Shown one piece after another: positions 14,703 through 22,662 of a stretch of 24,693 nt of DNA. The notes below the pieces were generated by a model. The model did not search any database, was not told where the DNA came from, and saw nothing but the letters and a program-made list of their open reading frames with translations. The first letter of the stretch is position 1; each line of letters opens with the position of its first letter. Source of the DNA: Leptolyngbyaceae cyanobacterium M65_K2018_010 (GTDB lineage: Bacteria; Cyanobacteriota; Cyanobacteriia; Phormidesmidales; Phormidesmidaceae). The stretch covers positions 1-24,693 of the forward strand of contig DVEE01000233.1 in NCBI GenBank assembly GCA_015295885.1, read 5' to 3'. The position numbers and the translations under genes were made by a program.

Positions 14703-15413
14703 CTAAACTAGCCCTTTGACCCGCTCCTTAGCCTCCTGGCGCAGTTGGCGTGCAATGCGGAACAGCTCTTCGCCGGTGTGCAGGTAAGTTTCTTCGTAGC
14801 TCAGGGTGAAGCGTTCCATTTCATCCACCCCATCTTCCAACTGGCCTAGGCAACGGTTGATCTCCGCGGCCACTCCGGCGGTGCTGGTGGGGTTAGCCAT
14901 GGACTGTAGCTTCGCCCTGGCCTGGTCGAGCCAACTCCGGCATTGCTCCAGGTAGTCCTGAAAGTCTGCCATCAGGTCATCATCGAAGGGATCGGCGGCC
15001 AGCTTACGAATTTCCGCCTTCAGGGGGGCCATCACCTTGGCCACCAGCCGATCCACCGGCCCATAGACCCGCTTCAACCAGGCCTCTTGCTGGGCTTCGG
15101 CGGATTGAGCCGCCTGCCGTTGGCGCCGGTAGAGATCCTGCATATCGGCGGTGCGTTGGGTCCGTTGGCTGGCGCTGGCCTCAGTGGTGGTGGCGGAGAG
15201 CCCCTGGCGCTGGCGATCGTAAACCTCCCGGCGGGCCGGGTCACCAAGGACTTCGTAGGCGTTATTGATCCGAGCAATATCCTCGTGGGAGGCTACCTCG
15301 GTTTGGCTGTCGGGGTGAAACTGTTTGGCCAGACGACGATAGGCCCGCTTGATCTCCGCTTGGGTGGCCGTTTCGTGAAGTTCTAGAACTTGGTAGTGGG
15401 TCGGTTGTGCCAT
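14703..15413 (-). CDS. J-domain protein with C-terminal helical region
   Basis: The J domain (residues about 4-68) begins HYQVLELHETATQAEIKRAYRRL, has the HPD triad at 33-35 and closes INNAYEVLGDPARREVYDRQRQG. The rest (about 85-236) is predicted mostly helical and charged (LYRRQRQAAQSAEAQQEAWLKRVYG, PLKAEIRKLAADPFDDDL, ELFRIARQLRQEAKERVKG), with no zinc finger, DnaJ C-terminal domain or membrane segment. It is probably a soluble type III J protein that gives DnaK a specific target, which I cannot name. ATG 15413. It is probably cotranscribed with the RluA-type gene and lies divergent from the ABC permease. Confidence 0.8.
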   Translation of the reverse strand: MAQPTHYQVLELHETATQAEIKRAYRRLAKQFHPDSQTEVASHEDIARINNAYEVLGDPARREVYDRQRQGLSATTTEASASQRTQRTADMQDLYRRQRQAAQSAEAQQEAWLKRVYGPVDRLVAKVMAPLKAEIRKLAADPFDDDLMADFQDYLEQCRSWLDQARAKLQSMANPTSTAGVAAEINRCLGQLEDGVDEMERFTLSYEETYLHTGEELFRIARQLRQEAKERVKGLV

Positions 15414-15517
15414 AGGGACATTCTAAAAGAGGCCTGGGGGGAAGAAAAGGGTGGAGGGCGGCCACTCCCTACCCCCTTTCCGGCATACACTATTAAGAAA
15501 CATTACAGGATAGTTCT

Positions 15518-16345
15518 GTGACTGAAACCCTCTCCCGCCCTCGGTCGCGGCGGACCAATGTCTTACCCTTGCGGACCCTCTGGGCCGATACCCTGACCGT
15601 ATTCTGGGGGGATTGGCTGGATTTGCGGGTGCGCATTCCCCAGGTAGCCGCCTCTGGGCTGGTCTCCCCCTTGATTTACATCCTGGCCTTTGGGCTGGGC
15701 CTGGGCAGCGCCATTGACCAGGTGGCAACGCCCCCCGCCGGCGATAACTACCTGGAATTTATCCTGCCGGGGATGGTAGCGCTGTCGTCGATGGTGATTA
15801 GCTTCGGAGGGACGACCTTCTCCATCTGTGGCGATCGCCTTTTCACCAAAACCTTCGAAGAAATGCTCCTCTACCCGGTGCACCCCCTGGCCCTGCACCT
15901 GGGTAAGATGCTGGCGGGAATTGTGCGGGGGATGCTGACGGCGGGATCGGTGATTTTGGTGGCGGTACTGTTTACGGGCCGATTTTGGAGTTTTCTCAAC
16001 CCTCTGTTTTTATTCCTAGTCGCCCTCAACTGTGCCGTATTTGCCGGCCTCGGCGTGATTGTGGGGTTAAATGTTAAGTCCCTGGAGAGTGTGGGCCTGT
16101 TCAATAACTTTTTAATTGTGCCAATGTCCTTTCTGGGCGGTACCTTTTTTGACCCCAGTACGCTACCGCTAGCCCTGAAGGTGATCGTCTTTTTACTGCC
16201 GCTCACCTATACCACCCTTGGTCTGCGAGCCGCCGCCTACCAGCCCCTGGCCGAGTTTCCCTGGTATGCCATCCCGATTTTGCTGGTGGTGGCCATAGTC
16301 CTGGCCTGGATTGGGGCTAATCAGTTTTCCCATCAACAGGACTAA
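15518..16345 (+). CDS. ABC-2 type transporter permease
   Basis: A 275-residue membrane protein with about six segments and an ABC-2 permease layout: a cytoplasmic N-terminus, LVSPLIYILAFGLGLGSAI, YLEFILPGMVALSSMVISF, the cytoplasmic TFEEMLLYPVHPLALHLGKMLAGIVRGML coupling region, then NNFLIVPMSFLGGTFFDPSTLP and PLTYTTLGLRAA, typical of NodJ/DrrB-like exporters. The start is GTG 15518 with AGGA seven bases upstream. No ATPase gene is adjacent, so its partner is encoded elsewhere and the exported substrate is unknown. It is divergent from the J-domain gene and converges with the DUF4126 gene, 15 bases between stops. Confidence 0.88.
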   Translation: MTETLSRPRSRRTNVLPLRTLWADTLTVFWGDWLDLRVRIPQVAASGLVSPLIYILAFGLGLGSAIDQVATPPAGDNYLEFILPGMVALSSMVISFGGTTFSICGDRLFTKTFEEMLLYPVHPLALHLGKMLAGIVRGMLTAGSVILVAVLFTGRFWSFLNPLFLFLVALNCAVFAGLGVIVGLNVKSLESVGLFNNFLIVPMSFLGGTFFDPSTLPLALKVIVFLLPLTYTTLGLRAAAYQPLAEFPWYAIPILLVVAIVLAWIGANQFSHQQD

Positions 16346-16360
16346 ACGACCCCAGGTGCC

Positions 16361-16921
16361 TTAGCCGTAGCGACGTCCCTTGCGGCGGCGGCGAAAGACC
16401 ATCACCAACAGAATAATCACAATCACCAACACCAGAAGGGGGACGGCGATCGCCAGCACAGACAAAATGGTTGAACTCGCCAGTTCGGTGCCTGAAACGG
16501 CCACGTTACCCACCGGGCCCGCCGCCGCCGTTGAGGCCAAGCGAGCCAGCCCGGTGAAGGCCTGGGTGCTGCTGGCTACGGTGCCCCCGGCGATCAGCGC
16601 CAGGCTCCACTGTAAAAAGGGATTCATATCCCCGCCTACTACGGCCGCGGTCAAGACCGTGCCGGCAATGGCCGCCGCGGGTAATTCCACCGCATCCATC
16701 AAGTTATCCACCACCGGAATAAAGTAAACCAGTACCTCCAGGGCGGTGGCCACCGCCAGGGCTATGAGGGCCGGGGTTGTTCCCATCCAGGCCATGCCCG
16801 GGGAAAGGGTTAAGTAGCCCTGATGGGCGGCAATGCCCGCTACTAAAAAGGGCACTAAAATTCTGAAGCCGGCGGCGGCACTGAGGCCGATGCCAATCGC
16901 CAGATGAAGCAATAGATCCAT
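16361..16921 (-). CDS. DUF4126 family membrane protein
   Basis: A 186-residue protein with the DUF4126 pattern: GIGLSAAAGFRILVPFLVAGIAAHQGYLTL at the start, then ALAVATALEVLVYFIPVVDNLMDAVELPAAAIAGTVL, and a repeat-like GLARLASTAAAGPVGN. Four to five membrane segments are visible, with a last helix (about 150-178) and an arginine/lysine-rich tail FRRRRKGRRYG that should stay in the cytoplasm. No biochemical role is known for the family. It appears to be a single-gene unit. The start is ATG 16921. Confidence 0.82.
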   Translation of the reverse strand: MDLLLHLAIGIGLSAAAGFRILVPFLVAGIAAHQGYLTLSPGMAWMGTTPALIALAVATALEVLVYFIPVVDNLMDAVELPAAAIAGTVLTAAVVGGDMNPFLQWSLALIAGGTVASSTQAFTGLARLASTAAAGPVGNVAVSGTELASSTILSVLAIAVPLLVLVIVIILLVMVFRRRRKGRRYG

Positions 16922-17022
16922 AATCTCAGGCCATGGGGGGATTCACTGCCCAGTGTATGGCTTAAATCTAAGGAAAACACAAGGGTCGCCTAGGAATTCC
17001 CAGGCATGCCGGTAGACGGCCC

Positions 17023-17054
17023 GGCCCAGGCAACGCTCAACGAGCGGTTGGGCC
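17023..17054 (-). terminator. Hairpin at the 3' end of the HTH gene
   Basis: The outer arms GGCCCA (17023-17028) and TGGGCC (17049-17054) enclose an inner stem AACGCTC/GAGCGGTT with one bulge. The structure begins at the stop codon of the leftward HTH gene. There is no T-run, so termination is plausible but unproven. A near-palindrome GCCTAGGAATTCCCAGGC lies at 16988-17005. Confidence 0.4.
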
Positions 17055-18043
17055 TAGGGGGCAGAGGTTTCCACCGGTTCTTCCAGGGCAAACACCTGGC
17101 CATCAATGAGCAGGCGGGTGATCCCCTTGGCTTGTAGGTAGGGCCGGGTGGTTTGCAGCAACGCCCCATCGGGCACCTTGATCACCCGCTGGTTACGCCG
17201 GGAGAAGCGCCGGGCCACCCGATGATTATCAAATACTGGCAGGGTGCGAGATTCCCCCTCTGCTTCGGGAATTTGACCTAGGCTAGCGAAGGTGCGCAGG
17301 GGCAGCGCCACCAATTCCGAGGAGGTGCGCTCGACCACCAGATAGCACAGGGAAGGCAGATCCTCAGCGGTCAAGGGATAAATCTCTAAGGCCTCGAGCT
17401 GGGGGGCTAGGGTTGGGGCTTCTCCATCCCAGGCTTCGTCATCCTCTTCGTCCTCGTCCTCGTCATCCTCGTAGTCATCCCCCAGGGGCGAGTCGTCATC
17501 CTCCCAGGCTGCCGCCAAGTCGGACTCGAGTTCTTCGGGGGCAAAGTCGGGTTCGGCCAGGGGCATCGCCTCGGTTAAGAGCTCCGCCTCGGTACCGGCT
17601 GTGGTCAAGGACAGTTGCCGGTCTGCCGTGGTCTCGTCCTTCGCTTGACTGCGCGATCGCACTCGCCGCGTTGGTGTGGATGGGGTTTTGCCCGCCGTCG
17701 GTGAGGTCTCCGCCGGGGTCGGTGAAGCGGGGGTGGCCGCGGGGGTAGGGGTGCCTCGCAGCTTTAGAATGGGAGTTTTAAAGCTGTCCTGGGAGGCCTT
17801 GGTGGGCTCCTCTGGGGAGGTGGCACCGGCCTGGGTAGGGGCACTGCCCCGATCACTAGAAAGGCGCTTTTGTTGGATCAGGGCACTATACTCGGCCTCA
17901 GGTAAACTCGCCTTGAGCAGCCGACTAATGGTGCTGTTGCTCACTCCGTATCGCTCGGCCAGGGTCGAGGTGGTTTCCTCGGGTTGGCGGTACAGCCCCA
18001 AGATAGCTTTTTTATCGGCTTCAGTGAGCTTTTTGGGTGCCAT
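17054..18043 (-). CDS. Helix-turn-helix protein with acidic linker, function unknown
   Basis: With ATG 18043 the protein has 329 residues (an ATG at 18067 would add eight). Residues about 5-45 form a DNA-binding helix-turn-helix of the transposase/Hin type (KLTEADKKAILGLYRQ, TTSTLAERYGVSNSTISRLLK). Next come a proline/threonine/serine-rich linker with an arginine patch (TRRVRSRSQAK) and a highly acidic run at about 181-208 (YEDDEDEDEEDDEAWDGE). A globular C-terminal region (about 222-322: IYPLTAEDLPSLCYLVVER, VFDNHRVARRFSRRNQRVIKVPD, LQAKGITRLLIDGQVFAL) follows. I do not recognise the C-terminal domain. It lies 42 bases after a membrane-protein gene on the same strand, probably one operon. 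A regulator role is inferred from the HTH only. Confidence 0.72.
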   Translation of the reverse strand: MAPKKLTEADKKAILGLYRQPEETTSTLAERYGVSNSTISRLLKASLPEAEYSALIQQKRLSSDRGSAPTQAGATSPEEPTKASQDSFKTPILKLRGTPTPAATPASPTPAETSPTAGKTPSTPTRRVRSRSQAKDETTADRQLSLTTAGTEAELLTEAMPLAEPDFAPEELESDLAAAWEDDDSPLGDDYEDDEDEDEEDDEAWDGEAPTLAPQLEALEIYPLTAEDLPSLCYLVVERTSSELVALPLRTFASLGQIPEAEGESRTLPVFDNHRVARRFSRRNQRVIKVPDGALLQTTRPYLQAKGITRLLIDGQVFALEEPVETSAP

Positions 18044-18085
18044 AAACGGGTCTCGCAACAATGCCATCTTATATCTTAAGACGAC

Positions 18086-19069
18086 CTACCCCCTTCGTCG
18101 GCGAGAACCCCGGCGGGAATTTACAGAAACCCCATATTCCACCACCGCCCCTAGCCAGAAGAAAACGGCGGATAGGGTCCAAAAAACCTCCCACAGACTG
18201 CCCTCCACATAGGTCCCCGTATTCACGGCGTAGGCAAAAAACATATCGGCGATGTAAAGGCAAAAGGCGGCAATGGCGATCAGTTTCCAGGATTGGGAGA
18301 ACCGCCCTCCCCAAAAGGCGACCAGTAGAGTGCCGGCAATAATCAGCAAAATGATGTCGCCAATCAGGTACAGCAGGCCCACGATGCCCTCTAAGGGTTC
18401 CAGTTGCTGGTCAAGGCGCAAAACCCAGTCAGGGGCTGTCCTGGCGCCCGCCAAAATCTCTGAAGTGGGCTGAACCAGGTCGTTGGCAGGGGTTTGGGCC
18501 ATCAGCTCGGCGCTGATCGGCGCTGAACTAGCCGCCAGGGCTGGGGGCACCCAGGCGGCCTCCACCGCCCGCAACTTCACAAACAGAGCCAGTAATACCC
18601 CACCCAGGCCAATGCCGGCAATAATCAGCCATTGGGAAGCCTCCAGGTTAAGCCGTCGGGGTAACACGGCATTGAACATGCCCACGATCAAAAAGACGTA
18701 GCTCAAGATATAGAAAAAGTCACCCAGGGACACGCTGGGATCCAGCCCCCAGACTGTTCCCCAAATGAAAAAGAGCACGTTGCCGATGGTGTACATCAGC
18801 AATCCCAGGCCAATCCAAAACCAAACGTTACGACCGCTGACGATCTGACTGCTGCGCCAATTGCGGAAACACAGCACCGAGGCAAAGAAAAAGGCGCCAA
18901 TTTCGAGTAGGTTGATGCCGACTAGAAACCAGGCGGGTTGGGTACTGTCGGCACTGGGGGCACTAAACAGCAGGAAAAACAGCAGGGTCAATACTCCCCA
19001 GCCGACCCCGGCCCCAAAGAGTAAGGGGGTGGTGGAGGATTGGGAAGAAGGGGTCGGTGATTTGGTCAA
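18086..19069 (-). CDS. Multi-pass integral membrane protein, function unknown
   Basis: A 327-residue protein with about eight hydrophobic segments (roughly 17-37, 46-66, 82-104, 113-134, 145-165, 230-255, 262-284, 292-312). A ~60-residue polar loop after the fifth (VEAAWVPPALAASS to LRLDQQLEP) is probably outside the membrane, and the C-terminus is very basic (SRRGSRRRRG). The layout FWIGLGLLMYTIGNVLFFIWG, GDFFYILSYVFLIVGMF resembles the membrane-sensor part of some cyanobacterial signalling proteins, but no output domain is present. The start is TTG 19069 with AGGAG seven bases upstream. It is the first gene of a probable two-gene unit with the HTH protein. Confidence 0.72.
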   Translation of the reverse strand: MTKSPTPSSQSSTTPLLFGAGVGWGVLTLLFFLLFSAPSADSTQPAWFLVGINLLEIGAFFFASVLCFRNWRSSQIVSGRNVWFWIGLGLLMYTIGNVLFFIWGTVWGLDPSVSLGDFFYILSYVFLIVGMFNAVLPRRLNLEASQWLIIAGIGLGGVLLALFVKLRAVEAAWVPPALAASSAPISAELMAQTPANDLVQPTSEILAGARTAPDWVLRLDQQLEPLEGIVGLLYLIGDIILLIIAGTLLVAFWGGRFSQSWKLIAIAAFCLYIADMFFAYAVNTGTYVEGSLWEVFWTLSAVFFWLGAVVEYGVSVNSRRGSRRRRG

Positions 19070-19263
19070 GGCAATACTCCTGCCGCCGAAAAGGGACTGG
19101 GCTGACCGCGATCGCGGTTGCCCTAGGCTGAGGACAAATCCAGCAGCCTACAACCGCTGAATTGTAACGATTCAGGGCCCAGTTGTGCCTGCTCCTAGGG
19201 CGAATTCCGACCTCAGGGGGGTTAAAGCAATAATTCTTAACCTTTGGATGGCCTGACTCTAGC

Positions 19264-19284
19264 CCTCGGCCCCCTGGGCCGAGG
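19264..19284 (-). terminator. Strong GC hairpin after the Npun_F0813-like gene
   Basis: CCTCGGCCC (19264-19272) and GGGCCGAGG (19276-19284) form a perfect nine-pair stem with a three-base loop, 16 bases beyond the stop of the leftward gene. There is no T-run after it on the minus strand; on the plus strand CAAAAG follows. Many cyanobacterial terminators lack U tracts, so a terminator is the best guess. Confidence 0.55.
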
Positions 19285-19300
19285 CAAAAGCTGGCTGGGG

Positions 19301-19975
19301 CTACAGCCAGGCTTTGCCGGTGGGAGATTTTTGCAACCAGGCCCGAAAATCTCGTTGCTCATCACTGGGTAAATCTTCCAGGGCCTCTAGGGCCCGGGCC
19401 GCAAAGTCGGCATTGCCAAAGTAGTCCTTACCAATGCGATGGGTCGCTTCCAGCAGACGATGCAGATGATGTTCTTCCCAGGGGGGAAGTTGGGGCATAG
19501 CCAGCGGGTCGATGGTCAGCAAGGTCTTCAGGGCTTGGGGGCTATGGGTTTGGGGAAATTGCCAGGCCTTAAAGACCCCGCTCATGTCACTCTCGAACTG
19601 CCGGGCCTGCTTGGGCCCCAACAGGTCTTCCACATCCATATACAGCACTTGCAACAACAGCAGGCAGGCCTTGATGTGGCTCTCCTGGGCTAGGGGGCGG
19701 TTAGGCCCGACCTTGCCTTTTGTGTCTTCGACTTGATCAAGCCGAACTTTGCCCCAAATGCTAAACCGTTCGGGCTCTTCCAGTAAAACGCAGGCCTTAC
19801 CGCGATTATCCGTCAGATCTCGCCACAGGGCTCTAGCCTCCTCCTCCTGGGCTGCCGAAAAGATGCTTAACAGCCGAAAGGTTTGCCCCTGGTAGGACAA
19901 GATGGGTATGGGCTGATCTTTACCAGGATGTGGCATCGTTTTGATGTCCACATCCTCCCGTTTGAGGATGAACAT
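19301..19975 (-). CDS. Npun_F0813-like cyanobacterial conserved protein
   Basis: A 224-residue soluble protein starting MFILKREDVDIKTMPH, with YQGQTFRLLSIFSAAQEEEARALWRDL, NRGKACVLLEEPERFSIWGKVRLDQV and a helical second half (HIKACLLLLQVLYMDVEDLLG; HHLHRLLEATHRIGKDYFG). From memory this N-terminal pattern is the cyanobacterial family named after Npun_F0813; no biochemical function is known to me. ATG 19975 lacks a clear Shine-Dalgarno sequence. It appears monocistronic: a strong hairpin follows and a 411-base gap precedes it. Confidence 0.7.
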   Translation of the reverse strand: MFILKREDVDIKTMPHPGKDQPIPILSYQGQTFRLLSIFSAAQEEEARALWRDLTDNRGKACVLLEEPERFSIWGKVRLDQVEDTKGKVGPNRPLAQESHIKACLLLLQVLYMDVEDLLGPKQARQFESDMSGVFKAWQFPQTHSPQALKTLLTIDPLAMPQLPPWEEHHLHRLLEATHRIGKDYFGNADFAARALEALEDLPSDEQRDFRAWLQKSPTGKAWL

Positions 19976-20386
19976 TTTGCTGGCCGGCTAACGTCTGGCT
20001 GAGGTTAAAGACCTGCAGTAACCGCAGGCAAGGCTGGGAACGGTGGATAGCCGCCTCCCATGGCTAGGATGAAGGGCCTACGGGCACTGCCCTGGAATTA
20101 TTGGTAAGGGGGCAATCGTAACGGAGTGAATAAACTGGGGAAATTGATTTATTGTAACGGCCCCGCCAGGGATAGCGGCACCTTCATCCGGGATTCCTAG
20201 GTTGGCATTAGTATTAGCCTACCCCAGAGCATCGGTACAGTAGGCCTAGCAAACCGGTTTCCAAGTCGCCGTGTTCAGACCATGAGGTCCATGGGGATCG
20301 AGAAATTGGGTTGCTGTACCGGCCTTCTAGGCTTAAGTCCTTTGCTGGCTGGGTCTGCTCTCTGCTTAAAATAGTGAAGTAGGTTG
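19976..20386. other. Gene-free region upstream of tRNA-Arg
   Basis: No convincing ORF lies in these 411 bases. They contain a small hairpin CCTGC-agtaacc-GCAGG (20012-20028) near the Npun_F0813-like start and an AT-richer patch at about 20120-20160. The promoter region for tRNA-Arg lies at the right end. A small RNA could hide here, but I see no recognised structure. Confidence 0.4.
20342..20372 (+). promoter_or_regulatory. Candidate promoter of tRNA-Arg
   Basis: TTGCTG (20342-20347) and TAAAAT (20367-20372) are spaced by 19 bases, slightly long. The -10 matches consensus at five of six positions. The predicted start would be near 20379, just before the mature tRNA. Confidence 0.42.
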
Positions 20387-20459
<73 letters not shown>

Positions 20460-20461
20460 TT

Positions 20462-20484
20462 CCTGGGCTCGACTAGCCCCCAGG
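20462..20484. terminator. Hairpin between tRNA-Arg and the cyclase gene
   Basis: GGGCT-cgact-AGCCC with an outer CCT/AGG (two unpaired Cs) begins three bases after the tRNA and lies 62 bases beyond the cyclase stop on the other strand. It could end either transcript; there is no T-run. Confidence 0.38.
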
Positions 20485-20545
20485 CAGGGGGGCACCCCTT
20501 CCACCCCACCGGCATCTTCTATTGAATTGTACCCACCTACTGAGG

Positions 20546-21610
20546 CTAGGCCTGGCAGTCCCTTAGGAATTGGTTCAGGTCGCCAAAGCTGCTGGCATAG
20601 GTGGTCATGGGAGTGTCATAGCCCTTCAAGGTCACGGTGTGGCGTTTAAAGAGCTGCTCCTGGGCTCCTAGGGCCTGAATTTGCTCGTAGGTGGTTTCGC
20701 CCAGGGCCAGGTCTACGCCCAGTTGCTTAGTGGAGGACTCTAGCCGAAAGGCGGCATTGACGGTATCGCCCAGGGCCGTGTAGTCGGGGCGATCGCCGGT
20801 GCCGTTATTCCCCACCATGGCCTGGCCCGTGTTCAAACCGGCGCCAATGCGGAGGGGAAAGGGGAGGGGAAACTGTTCGTGCAACTGACCGGTCATTTCG
20901 GCCAGGGCCCGAACCGCCTGCAGAATTCTCAACATCTCTGGACCGGAAGCCCCTTCGGCCCCATGCACCCATACCGCCATCACCGCATCGCCAATATATT
21001 TATCGACCCCACTGCTGTATTGGCTCATGATTTCACCGGCCCGGCGAAACCAGGTGCCAATGGCTTCGGACAGCAGCCTTTCATCAATTTGTCGGGTCAT
21101 GACGGTGAAGTCCCGAATATCGACCACCAGGACAGTAATCAGGCGGCGTAGATGCAGCATGGCCGTAGCGGTAAATTCCTGGTCGGGGGGAACCGTGGCC
21201 TGGATCGCCCCCCGACCCGCCTGGGCCGCGCTAGCGGGATGAAGAAAGAGAATTTCCGTCTGCCCAAAGGTGATCCGATCGCCATCTTGAAGAATGACGG
21301 GTACGCTGACCCGGCGTCCATTGACAAAGGTGCCGTTACGACTACCCAGGTCAATCAAATACATCTCACCGTTTTCCATGCCCTGGAACATCGCGTGGTT
21401 ACGCGAGATCCAGCGATCGGGCAAGACCAGATTATTGTCATCTCCGCGGCCAACGGTCCAGCAGTGGGTATTGGCCAGGGGTAGGTGACGATCGCCCGCT
21501 GCAGTCTTGAGGGTGAGAAATGGGCTAGAGGGGGAAGAGATCACGGCGAGTTCGGGAGGATAGGGATAAGGGCCGGTCGGGGCCCTGGGAGACCTAGGGA
21601 ACTGGCCCAC
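20546..21610 (-). CDS. FHA domain plus class III adenylate/guanylate cyclase
   Basis: The FHA phosphothreonine-binding domain (about 50-118) shows WTVGRGDDNN, ISRNHA and GSRNGTFVNG. The class III cyclase domain (about 157-335) has metal aspartates D164 (VVDIRDFT) and D208 (KYIGDAVMAVW), purine-site K204 and T279 (DYTALGD), and N285 and R289 (GDTVNAAFRLE). All catalytic residues are present, so it should be active. The Lys/Thr pair resembles adenylate cyclases such as CyaB1, but guanylate cyclase cannot be excluded. There is no membrane segment. FHA suggests control by a Ser/Thr kinase. The start is uncertain: GTG 21610 lies just after a GCCGGG/CCCGGC hairpin (21616-21630), and GTG 21544 would remove only the proline-rich first 22 residues. 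Confidence 0.92.
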   Translation of the reverse strand: MGQFPRSPRAPTGPYPYPPELAVISSPSSPFLTLKTAAGDRHLPLANTHCWTVGRGDDNNLVLPDRWISRNHAMFQGMENGEMYLIDLGSRNGTFVNGRRVSVPVILQDGDRITFGQTEILFLHPASAAQAGRGAIQATVPPDQEFTATAMLHLRRLITVLVVDIRDFTVMTRQIDERLLSEAIGTWFRRAGEIMSQYSSGVDKYIGDAVMAVWVHGAEGASGPEMLRILQAVRALAEMTGQLHEQFPLPFPLRIGAGLNTGQAMVGNNGTGDRPDYTALGDTVNAAFRLESSTKQLGVDLALGETTYEQIQALGAQEQLFKRHTVTLKGYDTPMTTYASSFGDLNQFLRDCQA

Positions 21611-21909
21611 AGGATGCCGGGTTTCCCGGCCAACTTGGCCAGGCCGATTGCACCCAGGGCGCTTCCTAGCCAGCCGCCCTGGAACGGATCGAAAATTAGT
21701 TAGGTTTAAATGTAGAAGCCCCCTATGGCCCCCATTATGGCAGCAACCCTGGGGCCCACGGACCCAGGGCTGGGCCAGTTAGACAAATATTTAATCGGGG
21801 ACAAAAACTCTCTGAAGGGACCTGAATCTAGGCGAGTTTGCGGTTGCCAGGCGGTTGCTGAAGGTTCCCCCAGCCCCGACAGGGTCACCCCAGGCCACCC
21901 ATGGGGAAG
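21611..21909. other. Gap between the cyclase and DUF3120 genes
   Basis: No gene is apparent. Two hairpins are visible: GCCGGG-ttt-CCCGGC (21616-21630), directly before the distal cyclase start, and CCCTGGG/CCCAGGG with a nine-base loop (21747-21769), which may end the leftward DUF3120 transcript. A patch at about 21780-21815 is richer in A/T than its surroundings and could hold the cyclase promoter. Confidence 0.4.
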
Positions 21910-22662
21910 CTAGGCCAGAATAGCCGTGATAAAAAATAACCCGTCTACAATCAGGGTGCTCAACACAGCTCCACCAAAGGCCCACCAGGCAAGTTGGCGG
22001 GAGGTTGAGAGGGCAACCGCCGTGGCTACTAGGAGAAATAGCACCAGCACCAGGGCCCGGCAAGCGGCCACATCGGTGGTCAAGGTGCTGGTGACGCTGC
22101 GCAAAACCACCGGGGCCAGCGCTGGTTCTACCTGCATCACCTGTCGCCAACTGGGAAATAGATCCATCCAGTTAATGTACAAGTCCGTCACCGCGGTGCC
22201 CAGCAAAGAGCCCAAAAAGAAGTAACTGCCGACGCGGCCACAGCCGTAATAAAGACACAGCACCGTAATGGGCAAGCCTAGGGCTTCGATGGGCAAATGG
22301 ACCACCGGCTCCCAACGAAACCAACCCCAATATAGGGATCCGGTCAACCAAATCCAGCCAAAACCTAAAACTAAGTCGCCCCAAACCAGCCCCTTGGGAT
22401 GTCTCATTAAGTAGAGGCCTAAACCCAACCATAGCGGAGTCAGGGCCAGACTGAGCCAGGGCCAGGAGCGCACTAGGGGGGCCTGCACAAAAACAGGCAG
22501 AATGACCAAACCTAGGGCGGCCAGAAACACCTGAATCTGGAGCTGAGAACGGTTCACCCAAGCCTGAGCAGAATGCAGCCGCAGGATAAGGCTTTTGCTG
22601 GGTAGGGGATGGGAGGAAAAACTCAATGGGAATCCTAGAGGCGACTTAATTATTTGTAACAC
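21910..22662 (-). CDS. DUF3120 family membrane protein
   Basis: A 250-residue cyanobacterial membrane protein with about six segments. It carries the DUF3120 pattern: VILPVFVQAPLVRSWPWLSLALTPLWLGLGLYLM, LTGSLYWGWFRWEPVVHLPIEALGLP, VGSYFFLGSLLGTAVTDLYINWMDLFPSWRQVMQVEP, and the C-terminal WWAFGGAVLSTLIVDGLFF. No function is known. The start is GTG 22662, with GGGGGGA four bases upstream; the first ~40 residues precede the family core, so a later start is possible. It is divergent from uppP. Confidence 0.82.
   Translation of the reverse strand: MLQIIKSPLGFPLSFSSHPLPSKSLILRLHSAQAWVNRSQLQIQVFLAALGLVILPVFVQAPLVRSWPWLSLALTPLWLGLGLYLMRHPKGLVWGDLVLGFGWIWLTGSLYWGWFRWEPVVHLPIEALGLPITVLCLYYGCGRVGSYFFLGSLLGTAVTDLYINWMDLFPSWRQVMQVEPALAPVVLRSVTSTLTTDVAACRALVLVLFLLVATAVALSTSRQLAWWAFGGAVLSTLIVDGLFFITAILA

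Noticed and set aside
21791..22150. 119-residue minus-strand frame near DUF3120
   Set aside because: It overlaps DUF3120 in another frame, with no motif or sensible start.
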